Part shown: positions 36,757 through 45,511 of the stretch, piece by piece
Layout: every line of letters starts with the position of its first letter
Position numbering within the stretch: position 1 is the stretch's first letter
DNA from: Enterococcus florum
GTDB taxonomy: Bacteria; Bacillota; Bacilli; Lactobacillales; Enterococcaceae
Length of the DNA: 64,000 nucleotides
Reading direction: 5' to 3'
Assembly: GCF_004309355.1 (NCBI RefSeq)
Contig: NZ_BJCC01000014.1
Span: forward strand, 1 to 64,000
Notes under the pieces: model-generated
Database searches by the model: none
Told to the model about the DNA's origin: nothing
What the model saw: only the letters and a program-made list of their open reading frames with translations
Program-made: the position numbers and the translations under genes

Positions 36757-37887
36757 TCATTTCTTAAAATATTTCTTCAATACTTGTCCACGATACTCTC
36801 TATTCCCAAAAAAGCGGAAAGTCTTCGTAATAAACTTGTATTTTTCACTGATTAATCCAATTAGTTCCAACAAGAAAGTCAAGGCAAAGCCCATCGTAAG
36901 AACTAAGACAACGGTCCCGATCCGACTCGTGTAATTGATCAAGAGTGCTGTAAAAGAAAATAAAACCGCAATTGCGTAAATCGTTAGGACGGCGCCGCGA
37001 TGTGTAAATCCCAAATTTAGCAGCCGATGATGGAGATGCTGTTTATCTGCTGCGGAAATCGGCATATTTTTGGACTTTCTGCGAACCATCGCAAAAAAAG
37101 TATCTGTCACTGGAACACCTAGAATGATCAAAGGTGTGACCAGCGTGATAAAAGTAACGTTCTTCAATCCTTGCAATGAAAGAACGGCAATCATAAAGCC
37201 CAAAAACAAAGCACCCGTATCGCCTAAGTAGATTTTCGCAGGATGAAAGTTATAAGGAAAAAAACCCATAATGCTGGTTACCAAACAAAAAATAGCTAAT
37301 GAAATGTACGTTGTCGAAGAATGCAAGAAAAAATAACCGATGACACCGATCGTCGTTAAGCCAATGATCGAAACTCCAGAGGCCAAGCCATCCAGTCCAT
37401 CAATTAAATTCACTGCATTAGTAATGCCAAAAATCCAAAAAATAGTGGCCGGCAAGCTCCACCACCCTAAATGAATCAATCCCACTACAGGCAGTGTAAG
37501 GACATCGAAACGAACATTGTCAGCAAAAAAATAAATGATCAACGCCGCAATCAGTATTCCTAAACTTTTCTGTCTTGGATTCAACTCAAACTTATCATCC
37601 AACACACCGGTGACCACAATCACACAGCCACCAGCTAAAATCGGCAGTATGTAGCTTTGAGGAATCACGTGCCTGAAAAGAAACAAAGAAGAGATCGCAA
37701 ACGTGATAAAAATTGGCAATCCACCTGCACTGGGCATCGGAACCTCATTGATTCGTCGTGCATTGGGTTTGTCTACTAACCCTGTCTGAACGGAAATAAT
37801 TTTAAAAATTGGCGTTAAAATCAACGCCAATACAATTGTTAAAAAATACCTAATAATCAATCCCAATGAGATTAACACGTGTGCCAC
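36757..37887 (-). CDS. epaA: Undecaprenyl-phosphate GlcNAc-1-phosphate transferase (EpaA)
   Basis: 376 residues, eleven predicted membrane helices, of the WecA/TagO/MraY family. The motifs are GVLDDKFELNPRQK, NAVNLIDGLDGLA, IYLGDTGALFLGF, DTFFAMVRR and KQHLHHRLLNLG. It starts the polymer by placing GlcNAc-1-phosphate on undecaprenyl phosphate at the inner face. The start is GTG; a second GTG three codons in is also possible. A good promoter lies 20-50 bases upstream, so this opens the polysaccharide locus. Confidence 0.93.
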   Translation of the reverse strand: MAHVLISLGLIIRYFLTIVLALILTPIFKIISVQTGLVDKPNARRINEVPMPSAGGLPIFITFAISSLFLFRHVIPQSYILPILAGGCVIVVTGVLDDKFELNPRQKSLGILIAALIIYFFADNVRFDVLTLPVVGLIHLGWWSLPATIFWIFGITNAVNLIDGLDGLASGVSIIGLTTIGVIGYFFLHSSTTYISLAIFCLVTSIMGFFPYNFHPAKIYLGDTGALFLGFMIAVLSLQGLKNVTFITLVTPLIILGVPVTDTFFAMVRRKSKNMPISAADKQHLHHRLLNLGFTHRGAVLTIYAIAVLFSFTALLINYTSRIGTVVLVLTMGFALTFLLELIGLISEKYKFITKTFRFFGNREYRGQVLKKYFKK

Positions 37888-37907
37888 CTGCCCCTTTTCT
37901 CAAAAAT

Positions 37908-37935
37908 ATTATATCGAATTGAGAAATCATTACAA
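37908..37935 (-). promoter_or_regulatory. epaA: Promoter of the epa locus
   Basis: On the minus strand TTGTAA (37930-37935), 16 bases, then TATAAT (37908-37913). It lies in the 76-base gap between yihY and epaA, about 20 bases upstream of the start codon, giving a short leader. Confidence 0.75.
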
Positions 37936-37963
37936 CCGTACTATAAAATATTTAAAAAAGTTA

Positions 37964-38896
37964 CTAGTCTTTTTCACTTTTTTTCTTAAAAGCTTTACGT
38001 TTGAAAAAACGCAGGATCTTCTGGAATCGATTACGCCCTTCCTTCACTTCTCTACCCGTCTGAAACTCTTGAAGTGTCACATTGATGATTCCACCAAAAA
38101 TGACCAGAGTAGCCGCAAAATTCAGCCACAGCATTAAGACAATGAAACTTCCGATGATTTGATACCCAGAGATACTTCTGGCAAAAGTACGTGCATATAA
38201 GCCAAATCCCTGTGTCAATACCATCCAACCGATTGTGGTGGTTGCTGTACCAGGCAATGTATATTTGAAGGGTACACGAGCATTTGGAATCACCATATAC
38301 AAGGCACTCAAAATAAGCAATAGGCCCACTACAGTTACAGGCCAGCGAAGCGTAGTAAAAATATCGATATACTCTGTTGAAAACCCTAGCAGAGGCTGCA
38401 GCGCATCCATCACGACTTGACCAATACTAAAGAATAAGGCAACTCCAATAATCGCAACTAGTAAAACCGCAACCATTCCTACAGAAACGATTCGACTAAT
38501 TACAAAATTTCCTCGATCCTCAACCCCATAGGCTCGATTAAGGGCTGTTTGCAATGCATTGACTCCTTTACTGGCTGACCACAACGCTGCCAGTACTGAA
38601 ATCGACAGCAAGCCGCCAGAATTGTTGGACAACAAGTTTTCGATTGCTGGCTTTAAAAAATTATAGATCTCCATAGGAATAATTTCGCGCACATAAGGCA
38701 AAACTGTTTCAGGAGTAATATCTAAATAAGGAAGTAGATTGCCAATGACAATCAGCAACGGAAAAAAAGACAACAACAAATAATAGGCGACCACCACTGA
38801 ACGGCCGCCTATTTCTGTTTCTGTAATATGCTTTTGAATGGATTCAATGAATCGCATCAGTTTCTCATTGCTTTGAATTTTCTTTATTAAACCCAT
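37964..38896 (-). CDS. YihY/BrkB-family membrane protein
   Basis: 310 residues, six predicted membrane helices, of the YihY/virulence factor BrkB family. It shows YYLLLSFFPLLIVIGNLLPY, LLSNNSGGLLSISVLAALWS, AYGVEDRGNF and WMVLTQGFGLYARTF. The function is unknown; members are sometimes wrongly called ribonuclease BN. A basic tail ends it. It follows map by 17 bases and is probably co-transcribed with it. Confidence 0.88.
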   Translation of the reverse strand: MGLIKKIQSNEKLMRFIESIQKHITETEIGGRSVVVAYYLLLSFFPLLIVIGNLLPYLDITPETVLPYVREIIPMEIYNFLKPAIENLLSNNSGGLLSISVLAALWSASKGVNALQTALNRAYGVEDRGNFVISRIVSVGMVAVLLVAIIGVALFFSIGQVVMDALQPLLGFSTEYIDIFTTLRWPVTVVGLLLILSALYMVIPNARVPFKYTLPGTATTTIGWMVLTQGFGLYARTFARSISGYQIIGSFIVLMLWLNFAATLVIFGGIINVTLQEFQTGREVKEGRNRFQKILRFFKRKAFKKKSEKD

Positions 38897-38913
38897 AAAT
38901 TATCCTCAAATGT

Positions 38914-39678
38914 TTAGTAAGTTCCTTCTTCGTCCTGAGAGGTCAATAAAATCGGTCCCTCTTTAGTAATGGCCAAAGTGTGCTCGTATTGGCAGCTTAA
39001 ACCGCCATCTCTTGTATAGGCGGTCCAACCATTAGGATCCATCTTCATTTGCCAATCGCCAGTATTGATCATCGGTTCGATCGTAATCACCATGCCTTCT
39101 CGCAAACGCAAGCCCTTGCCAGCTTCACCATAGTGAGGGATCGCGGGTTCTTCATGGATCGTTGGTCCAATGCCGTGACCTACAAAGTCACGTACAACAG
39201 AGAATCCTTCACCTTCTGCATAAGTCTGAATCGCATGTCCGATATCGCCGATCCGATTGCCGACCTGTGCCTGCTCGATTCCAATGTATAAGGCTTTTTT
39301 AGTGACCTCCATTAAACGTTGCACATCTGACGTTGCTTCTCCTACTGCATAAGCCCAACAAGAATCTGACATGGCCCCTTTATATTCCACACACATATCG
39401 ACCTTGATCAAATCGCCTTTTTTTAACGGCTTTCTACGAGGAAAACCATGACAAATTTCATCGTTGATGCTGATACAAGTGGCATATTCATAGCCTTCAA
39501 ATCCGATTTGCGCAGCTTTTCCGCCACGACTCTCAATAAACGTTCTAACAAAATTCTCGATTTCCATACTGGTAATTCCAGGTTTTATAAAGTCGCGTAA
39601 ATGACGATGGACATCTGCCAATAATTCGCCAGATTCCTTCATCATATCAATTTCTCTAGGTGATTTTAATGTGATCAT
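38914..39678 (-). CDS. map: Methionine aminopeptidase, type I
   Basis: Removes the initiator Met from nascent proteins. 254 residues with metal ligands in order: KVDMCV (Asp), SDSCW (Asp), GHGIGPTIHEEP (His), ITIEPM (Glu) and QYEHT (Glu). CHGFP carries the substrate His. AAAGGAG precedes the ATG. It begins the map-yihY unit, divergent from the flavodoxin gene. Confidence 0.95.
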   Translation of the reverse strand: MITLKSPREIDMMKESGELLADVHRHLRDFIKPGITSMEIENFVRTFIESRGGKAAQIGFEGYEYATCISINDEICHGFPRRKPLKKGDLIKVDMCVEYKGAMSDSCWAYAVGEATSDVQRLMEVTKKALYIGIEQAQVGNRIGDIGHAIQTYAEGEGFSVVRDFVGHGIGPTIHEEPAIPHYGEAGKGLRLREGMVITIEPMINTGDWQMKMDPNGWTAYTRDGGLSCQYEHTLAITKEGPILLTSQDEEGTY

Positions 39679-39705
39679 GTTCTCGTCTCCTTTTTCATCT
39701 TTCCT

Positions 39706-39734
39706 ATTTTAACATATCACTATAAAGCGAACAA
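39706..39734 (-). promoter_or_regulatory. map: Promoter of map
   Basis: On the minus strand TTGTTC (39729-39734), 17 bases, TAAAAT (39706-39711). It is about 30 bases from the map start, in the intergenic region shared with the divergent flavodoxin gene. Confidence 0.6.
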
Positions 39735-39782
39735 ATGCTTAAGAAGTGATTAGAAGAAACATTTCCTTTTTTCTGCTAGTTT

Positions 39783-39790
39783 GGTATAAT
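39783..39790 (+). promoter_or_regulatory. Extended -10 promoter of the flavodoxin gene
   Basis: TGGTATAAT gives an extended -10 (TATAAT at 39785-39790). The -35 is poor, as is common with an extended -10. It lies about 57 bases ahead of the flavodoxin start. Confidence 0.65.
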
Positions 39791-39847
39791 CACTTTTGAA
39801 ATTGATACAGTCACCTTTATTCTGGGAATTTTTAGGAGGAATTTTTT

Positions 39848-40291
39848 TTGACCTTAGCCAAAATAGTCTATGCCAGCATGACTGGAAACACAGAGGAAAT
39901 CGCTGACATCGTTGCAGAGGCTTTTGAAAATTTAGATATTGAAGTCGAAGTAGAGGAATGCACACAAGTCGAAGCAGAAGACTTTGAGAATGCTGACATT
40001 TGTGTTGTTGCCACGTACACGTATGGTGAGGGCGACTTACCTGACGAAATCGTGGACTTGTATGAAGAATTACAGGAACTTGATTTGAGTGGTAAAACCT
40101 ATGGTGTTTGTGGATCTGGAGACACATTTTATGAATTCTACTGCAAATCAGTAGATGATTTTGATGCAGCTTTCGCGAAAACTGGCGCAAGCAAAGGTAC
40201 TGAAAACGTCAAAGTTGAAATGGCTCCTGAGGAAGAGGACATTGAAAAATTGGAAGTTTTTGCGAAAACACTTGTCGAAGCCGCTTCTTAA
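39848..40291 (+). CDS. Flavodoxin
   Basis: 147 residues, small acidic FMN-binding electron carrier. SMTGNTEEIAD is the FMN-phosphate loop; TYTYGEGDLPDE and CGSGDTFYEFYC are the two isoalloxazine-flanking loops. The very acidic C-terminus suits a redox partner. The start is TTG, eight bases after AGGAGG. It stands alone between a promoter and a terminator. The partner enzyme is not evident here. Confidence 0.93.
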   Translation: MTLAKIVYASMTGNTEEIADIVAEAFENLDIEVEVEECTQVEAEDFENADICVVATYTYGEGDLPDEIVDLYEELQELDLSGKTYGVCGSGDTFYEFYCKSVDDFDAAFAKTGASKGTENVKVEMAPEEEDIEKLEVFAKTLVEAAS

Positions 40292-40296
40292 AAAAC

Positions 40297-40328
40297 AATG
40301 CTGGTCCTTTTTAGGATCGGCATTTTTT
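40297..40328 (+). terminator. Terminator of the flavodoxin gene
   Basis: AATGCTGGTCC pairs with GGATCGGCATT (11 bp with two G-T pairs), followed by TTTTTT counting the last stem bases. It begins five bases after the stop. Confidence 0.85.
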
Positions 40329-40363
40329 GTGTAAACATTTGGTCTGTCTCATTTCATAAAACG

Positions 40364-40372
40364 TGATATGAT
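40364..40372 (+). promoter_or_regulatory. pepS: Candidate extended -10 promoter of pepS
   Basis: TGATATGAT provides TG-n-TATGAT (-10 at 40367-40372), 25 bases before the chosen start. The -35 is weak (TGTCTC, 16 bases upstream). Confidence 0.5.
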
Positions 40373-40397
40373 AAGTAAAATGAATGGAGGAATGGCT

Positions 40398-41639
40398 ATG
40401 GTACTGCCTAATTTCAAAGAAAACTTAGAAAAATACGCTCGTCTGATCAACGAGGTTGGAATCAATACTCAACCATCTGATACAGTGGTAGTTTATGCTA
40501 GTGTTGAGCAAGCACCGCTCGCTCGATTGGTTACGCAGCAAGCTTATGATTTAGGAGCTGCTGAAGTGATCGTGCAATGGAATGACGACATCGTTCAAAA
40601 AGAATTTCTTTCTAACGCTGCGGAGGCTCGCTTAACGACGGTTCCAGAATACAAAAAAGCGGAGGCCGCAGACTTTGCAGAACGTCGAGTCAGCAGAATC
40701 AGCATCGTCTCCTCAAACCCAGACGCTCTTTTGGGTGTTGATACCAACCGAGTGGCCGCCTATCAAGCTGCTCGAGGACAAGCTCTTAAGCCGGTTATGC
40801 AAGCAACACAATCGAATAAGCTCCGTTGGACCGTGGTTGCAGCGGCCAGTCCTGCCTGGGCAAAAAAGGTCTTCCCTGAGTTGCCTGCCACTGAAGAACA
40901 AGTGGATGCTTTGTGGGATGAAATTTTCAAAACAACCCGAATCTATCACGCAGACCCAGTAAAGGCATGGAGAGAACATGATCAAACGATGCGTGAACAG
41001 GCGAATCGACTAAATCGGGAACAATTCACAGCGTTGCATTATACTGCTCCAGGAACAGATTTAATGATCGGACTTCCGAAGAACCACATCTGGGAAGGTG
41101 CAGGCAGTTTTGCCGCCGATGGAAATGAATTCATGGCAAATATGCCCACAGAAGAAGTTTTTACGGCACCTGACCGAAATCGGGTAGACGGTTATATTAC
41201 CAGCACTAAGCCGTTAAGTTATGCAGGAACTACACTGCTGGACATGAAATTTACGTTTAAGGACGGCAAAGTGATCGAGCATTCTGCCAAAGAGGGAGAA
41301 GCAGTACTGACTTCATTGCTGGATACAGATGAGGGAGCACGGCATTTAGGTGAAGTCGCTTTGGTTCCCGATCCTTCTCCAATCTCTCAATCAGGTATCA
41401 CCTTTTATAATACCCTATTCGATGAAAATGCTTCGAATCATTTGGCCTTAGGTGCAGCCTATCCTTTCAGTGTTGAAGGCGGCACTGAAATGACCGAAGA
41501 TGAGCTGTCCGCTGCTGGTCTCAACAGCAGTCAAACCCATGTTGATTTTATGGTCGGTTCATCAGAAATGGCGATCGACGGTATTCGCGCTGATGGCACC
41601 CGTGTTCCTGTTTTCCGCAACGGGGATTGGGCACAATAA
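40398..41639 (+). CDS. pepS: M29-family metallo-aminopeptidase (PepS/AmpS)
   Basis: 413 residues from the ATG at 40398, which has GGAGG seven bases upstream; the longer frame starts inside the promoter. The C-terminal half holds metal-ligand motifs of M29 peptidases: MPTEEVFTAP (Glu), EGEAVLTSLL (Glu), NHLALGAAYPF (His) and THVDFMVGS (His, Asp). It removes N-terminal residues from peptides in the cytoplasm. It is a single-gene unit with its own terminator. Confidence 0.92.
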   Translation: MVLPNFKENLEKYARLINEVGINTQPSDTVVVYASVEQAPLARLVTQQAYDLGAAEVIVQWNDDIVQKEFLSNAAEARLTTVPEYKKAEAADFAERRVSRISIVSSNPDALLGVDTNRVAAYQAARGQALKPVMQATQSNKLRWTVVAAASPAWAKKVFPELPATEEQVDALWDEIFKTTRIYHADPVKAWREHDQTMREQANRLNREQFTALHYTAPGTDLMIGLPKNHIWEGAGSFAADGNEFMANMPTEEVFTAPDRNRVDGYITSTKPLSYAGTTLLDMKFTFKDGKVIEHSAKEGEAVLTSLLDTDEGARHLGEVALVPDPSPISQSGITFYNTLFDENASNHLALGAAYPFSVEGGTEMTEDELSAAGLNSSQTHVDFMVGSSEMAIDGIRADGTRVPVFRNGDWAQ

Positions 41640-41644
41640 AAAAC

Positions 41645-41684
41645 TGCTCCGCAACTCATCAGATGATAAGCTGCGGAGCTTTTT
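41645..41684 (+). terminator. Terminator between pepS and the convergent aldolase gene
   Basis: GCTCCGCA (41646-41653) pairs with TGCGGAGC (41672-41679), followed by TTTTT. It overlaps the end of the convergent aldolase gene by one base and may serve only pepS. Confidence 0.85.
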
Positions 41685-42340
41685 CATTCTTCCAGATTGA
41701 AAGCATATGCTTGTTCTTCGTGAAGAGTGTCGTTCGTAATACCTAATTTATTGAAAATCATCGATTTGTAGGCAATGTACGCATTGTATTCTAAGCGTTC
41801 CAGCATATCATTGGCTTTATTCAGTGACTCCTCCAGCACCAAGACCCCGTGTTTGTTTAGCAGCATCACCTTAGATAACACATCATTGTCAAGCTGTTTC
41901 ACATGTTCTGACACGATTTCTGCCAATTCTGGCGAGCAAGCAGGCGCAAATGGCAGACAAGGAATCTCGCCAAATTTTTGGGTTGCCTCTGTCAGATTTG
42001 GCATATCGATCCCCATACTTGCAAATACCATTGATTCCCGAGCATGACCATGCAAAACGCAACCAATTTTACGATTTTGACGATAACAGGCCATATGCAT
42101 ATTGATCTCTCGAGTCAACCTGCCATCCCCTTCGACGATCATTTCATTCATATCTACCACTAATATTTGGTATGGTGACAAATCACACAAATGGTTTTGC
42201 GACATTAACGTTGGTGTCATAATGATATGCTCGTCATTTAAACGAACACTGATATTTCCCCCTGCTGCATTGGTTCCGTAACGTTGGTAAATATTTTTAG
42301 TGATTTTAGCTAAATTTGCTCTCTCTGTTGGATATAACAT
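41684..42340 (-). CDS. Class II aldolase (FucA/AraD family)
   Basis: 218 residues of the class II aldolase/adducin family, which includes L-fuculose-1-phosphate aldolase and L-ribulose-5-phosphate 4-epimerase. GTNAAGGNIS binds phosphate, TREINMH carries the catalytic Glu, and LHGHA with the later KHGV supply zinc-binding His residues. AAGGAGG precedes the ATG. It is the last gene of the PTS operon and probably splits the phosphorylated sugar to a three-carbon phosphate. The substrate is not determined. Confidence 0.85.
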   Translation of the reverse strand: MLYPTERANLAKITKNIYQRYGTNAAGGNISVRLNDEHIIMTPTLMSQNHLCDLSPYQILVVDMNEMIVEGDGRLTREINMHMACYRQNRKIGCVLHGHARESMVFASMGIDMPNLTEATQKFGEIPCLPFAPACSPELAEIVSEHVKQLDNDVLSKVMLLNKHGVLVLEESLNKANDMLERLEYNAYIAYKSMIFNKLGITNDTLHEEQAYAFNLEE

Positions 42341-42373
42341 CGTTTTCCTCCTTGTTGCGTTGCTCTACTATAG

Positions 42374-43309
42374 TTAACAAATCGTGCTTGTTGATTGTGT
42401 GATTTTTACCTGGCTTAATAACTCTTTGGCTTCCGTCGCAACAAAGTAAGAACTGTCTTCATACTGCACTTTGTTTGCTGCGCAGGCACTCGCCATTTTG
42501 AGTGAAGGAATGATCGCTTGTGTTTGATAAAATGTCGCAAGAAAAGCCCCAACGAAACAATCCCCTGCTCCAGTATCATTGACTTCCGCTACCTTTGGAG
42601 CAGTGACGTTATAAATGTCTCCTCCATAATAACAAGTACATCCTTTTTCTCCTCTTGAGGCAACGATACACGTAATTCCCTTTGCCAGTTCTTGTAATGT
42701 TTGTTCAATAGAATCAATGCCATTGCTCAATGCAGCAATTTCAAACTCATTGGGTTTAATAAAATCCACTCCTACAGATACCGCCAACGATAATGCTTCT
42801 TCGGAAAGATCGCATGCTAGAAAACTACCTGCTTGTTTAATGGTCACCAGTAGTTCTTTTAGATCCGATAATTCAAAGTTTTGCGGTTGAGAGCCCGCTA
42901 CCAAAACCATGTCTTCTTTCGTTAGATGTTGACGCAAATACTCGATCAATCGTCTTTTATCTTTAGCAGCCACTGCCAAGCTAGGTTCTGTGACCATTGT
43001 GGACCCCTGATTATTTGGATCAATCAAAACTAACGACTCTCTGGTCGAACTACCACTCACGTAAAGAAAGTGATGAGGAATGCCTTTGTTCTCCAAAATC
43101 TGCTGAAATTTGTCTGCATTGTCCTCTCCTGCAAATCCTAAAGCCAGATTAGCTACTCCTAATTGAGTCATGGCATATGAACCATGGGTGCCCTTTCCTC
43201 CTATGTCATAAGCGACGCGATCGGCTCGGTTATTTTTTCGTTTAGTTAATGCCTCATTCAGATAAATCAACCGATCGATCGCTGGATTCAGTGTTATCGT
43301 GTAGATCAT
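42374..43309 (-). CDS. PfkB-family sugar-phosphate kinase (1-phosphofructokinase type)
   Basis: 311 residues. TLNPAIDRLIYL, GGKGTHGSYAMTQLG, FIKPNEFE and VNDTGAGDCFVGAF are the signatures of the 1-phosphofructokinase/tagatose-6-phosphate kinase subgroup, with catalytic Asp in the last motif. It likely phosphorylates a PTS-imported ketose phosphate. GAGGGG precedes the ATG. It lies between the EIIC and aldolase genes. Confidence 0.87.
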   Translation of the reverse strand: MIYTITLNPAIDRLIYLNEALTKRKNNRADRVAYDIGGKGTHGSYAMTQLGVANLALGFAGEDNADKFQQILENKGIPHHFLYVSGSSTRESLVLIDPNNQGSTMVTEPSLAVAAKDKRRLIEYLRQHLTKEDMVLVAGSQPQNFELSDLKELLVTIKQAGSFLACDLSEEALSLAVSVGVDFIKPNEFEIAALSNGIDSIEQTLQELAKGITCIVASRGEKGCTCYYGGDIYNVTAPKVAEVNDTGAGDCFVGAFLATFYQTQAIIPSLKMASACAANKVQYEDSSYFVATEAKELLSQVKITQSTSTIC

Positions 43310-43326
43310 AGATTCCCCTCATTTTC

Positions 43327-44709
43327 TCAAGCGATCTCTTCATTGCCTGCGATTTCCAAAGCTTCTGAGTCCGCTTTGGCTTCTCGTTGTAAATCTTTAT
43401 AATAGAACACAAAACAGCCGATCCACACGACCAAGATAATCGCTGGGATGAAGTTTCCTTCCAAAAACTTGAAGACATGAGAAAAGGCATAAGTAAATAC
43501 CGGGCCATCAATTGAACTATTCGAGATCATTTGACCTGCTGCTAGTTCCACTGCACCTGTCTGGTTAGCCAGCGACGTCATGAATGGTGCAAAAGCTGTG
43601 CCCACCCACAAGAACATTGGGGCTCCAATCGTACATAAAATAATCATCCGCAACAAATTTCCACCGGTCACTAAGAAAGCTGGGACCGCTAAAGCTATAT
43701 TGATGATTCCAGCAAACGGCAAAATCTCATTTCCTGGTAAAAACATAGAAAAGATCAATGTAACAGGTACAGAATAAATGACTGCCAGCCAAATTTCATT
43801 TGATCCACCCATAAATGGCCAATCTAGTCCCACCAATAATGTCCTTCCTGCAAACTTTTTGTTCATAAAATCGGAGACAGCTTCAGAAATTGGAGACAAT
43901 GCCTGCATAAAATATTTAGTGATAACCGGAAAAAGGGTCAATGCCGTAGCAGCTTGAATGGCTAATGTTAACGTCTCAGCAATGGTATAACGGGCCATCA
44001 CTCCAAACACAATACCTAAAATAAACCCTAAAACGTGGTTCTCCGCAAAAATACCAACTTTGTCCTTCAACGCCTCTGCATCAAACTCTTTGTCCAACGC
44101 AGGAATTTTCCGTAACAACTTATCAATCGGATAGAAAATCGCTGCCATAAACACCATCTTATGGGTACAAGTCACGCCAGGGATCCCAGATAACTTCTCG
44201 ATCCTATGCTGGTGTGCATCCGCACTTTTTAATTCGAAAACAATTTGAACTGCAGCAACAACAAAAGCCAGTGGGACACTGCCGGTAATTCCTACCACTG
44301 CTACTGCGGTAAAAATCTTTCCCCAAACATTCCAAAGATCTGCATTAAAGGTATTGGTTTTATTCAAAACCAACATCAATACATTGATTCCGATCATCAG
44401 CGGAAACATTAAGAATGCATAGGGCCAAGACCATGAGATCGTAGACATAGTAGTCCATCCTCCATCAACGATCGGCAGAGAAATTCCAGTCGTTTCTAAC
44501 ATTGCTTCTGCGGCTGGACTGATCGCACCTGTCATGAACCCAATCAGCATAGTCATTCCCGTAAAAGCCACTCCTAGAGTAATTCCGGCACTGATGGCAT
44601 CTTTTACTTTCATCCCTACGATTAACCCAGCAATGATGATTATGATCGGAACAAAGATCGCTGCTCCTAACCCAAGTAAGTAATCGACTACTGAACTTAA
44701 AATTTCCAT
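43327..44709 (-). CDS. PTS galactitol-family EIIC permease
   Basis: 460 residues with about ten membrane helices, matching the galactitol-type EIIC (GatC/SgcC) family. It shows IIIIAGLIVGMKVKDAISAG at the start and WSWPYAFLMFPLMIGINVLM later, and NTFNADLWNVWGKIF in the loop. It transports and couples phosphorylation of a sugar or polyol through the adjacent EIIA and EIIB. GGAAGGAG precedes the ATG. The substrate is unknown. Confidence 0.9.
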   Translation of the reverse strand: MEILSSVVDYLLGLGAAIFVPIIIIIAGLIVGMKVKDAISAGITLGVAFTGMTMLIGFMTGAISPAAEAMLETTGISLPIVDGGWTTMSTISWSWPYAFLMFPLMIGINVLMLVLNKTNTFNADLWNVWGKIFTAVAVVGITGSVPLAFVVAAVQIVFELKSADAHQHRIEKLSGIPGVTCTHKMVFMAAIFYPIDKLLRKIPALDKEFDAEALKDKVGIFAENHVLGFILGIVFGVMARYTIAETLTLAIQAATALTLFPVITKYFMQALSPISEAVSDFMNKKFAGRTLLVGLDWPFMGGSNEIWLAVIYSVPVTLIFSMFLPGNEILPFAGIINIALAVPAFLVTGGNLLRMIILCTIGAPMFLWVGTAFAPFMTSLANQTGAVELAAGQMISNSSIDGPVFTYAFSHVFKFLEGNFIPAIILVVWIGCFVFYYKDLQREAKADSEALEIAGNEEIA

Positions 44710-44735
44710 TTTATTGCTCCTTCCATTTTTCTGTG

Positions 44736-45014
44736 CTAGCTATTGACGATATCGATCAATTTTTGTAATTCAGTTTCTTGACCCATCCCTGTTAAAAAGG
44801 CAATTCCGTTGATCACCGGAATAGGGTATTCTTTTGTGGTTTTAGTGATCGTAATATAGGCCACGCTCGAGTCCATATATCGATCCACAGATTTTAGATC
44901 TACTGCTTCTACATAGGCATTTACATTTCGGTCCTTTAGTAAACGGCTCACCTTACTGGCAACCGTCTGTGAAGTAGCCACCCCGCTGCCACATGCTACA
45001 ATAATTTTTTTCAT
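44736..45014 (-). CDS. PTS galactitol-family EIIB
   Basis: 92 residues. VACGSGVATSQTVASKV carries the phosphorylated Cys (Cys8) of lactose/galactitol-type EIIB domains. It passes phosphate from EIIA to the sugar in EIIC. CAGGGAG precedes the ATG. It lies between EIIA and EIIC in the operon. Confidence 0.92.
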   Translation of the reverse strand: MKKIIVACGSGVATSQTVASKVSRLLKDRNVNAYVEAVDLKSVDRYMDSSVAYITITKTTKEYPIPVINGIAFLTGMGQETELQKLIDIVNS

Positions 45015-45034
45015 GTTTCTCCCTGCTTTCTTTG

Positions 45035-45511
45035 TTAGATTTCGACTGTTTCAAAATTTTCTTCAATGATTGCAATGATTTCCTTCGCATCATTGGCTTT
45101 CAGTAAGTCTGTTACTGCCTTGTCATTGCACAGCAATCCCATCAGGTTTTGCAAAGCAATCACTTGCTGCCCATCCTTTAATACGCCTAACATAAAAATC
45201 AATTTTGCTGAGATTTTTCCCTCAGCAATGCCCATCGGTTCAAACTCAATCCCCTGGTTTGGACGAATCACAGCAATGAAAGGTTTATTCAAATTTTCAG
45301 GATCCGTGTGAGGGATAGCCACCCCTACTGTTGCTGTTTGAAGGCCAGTCGGAAAGTTCTTTTCACGTTTCGTAATGTTTTCGAGATACGTTTCTTTTAC
45401 GTAGCCAGCCTTGTCCATATAATCTGAAAACCAGCAAAATAATTCCTCCTTGCTAGAAATATCCGGTTCGAGAAAAACCAGTCGTTCATCAAAAAGCTCT
45501 GTTCCTAACAT
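45035..45511 (-). CDS. PTS fructose/mannitol-type EIIA
   Basis: 158 residues of the EIIA-2 family. VGVAIPHTDPENL holds the active His; IRPNQGIEFEPMG and IALQNLMGLL complete the fold. It accepts phosphate from HPr and passes it to EIIB. Its ATG overlaps the end of the regulator gene by 7 bases, so the regulator and transporter are translated together. Confidence 0.92.
   Translation of the reverse strand: MLGTELFDERLVFLEPDISSKEELFCWFSDYMDKAGYVKETYLENITKREKNFPTGLQTATVGVAIPHTDPENLNKPFIAVIRPNQGIEFEPMGIAEGKISAKLIFMLGVLKDGQQVIALQNLMGLLCNDKAVTDLLKANDAKEIIAIIEENFETVEI

Noticed and set aside
39750-40190. A 146-codon open frame on the minus strand
   Set aside because: It lies opposite the flavodoxin gene, has His/Gln/Leu-rich low-complexity content and no ribosome binding site, while the plus-strand flavodoxin has full family motifs.
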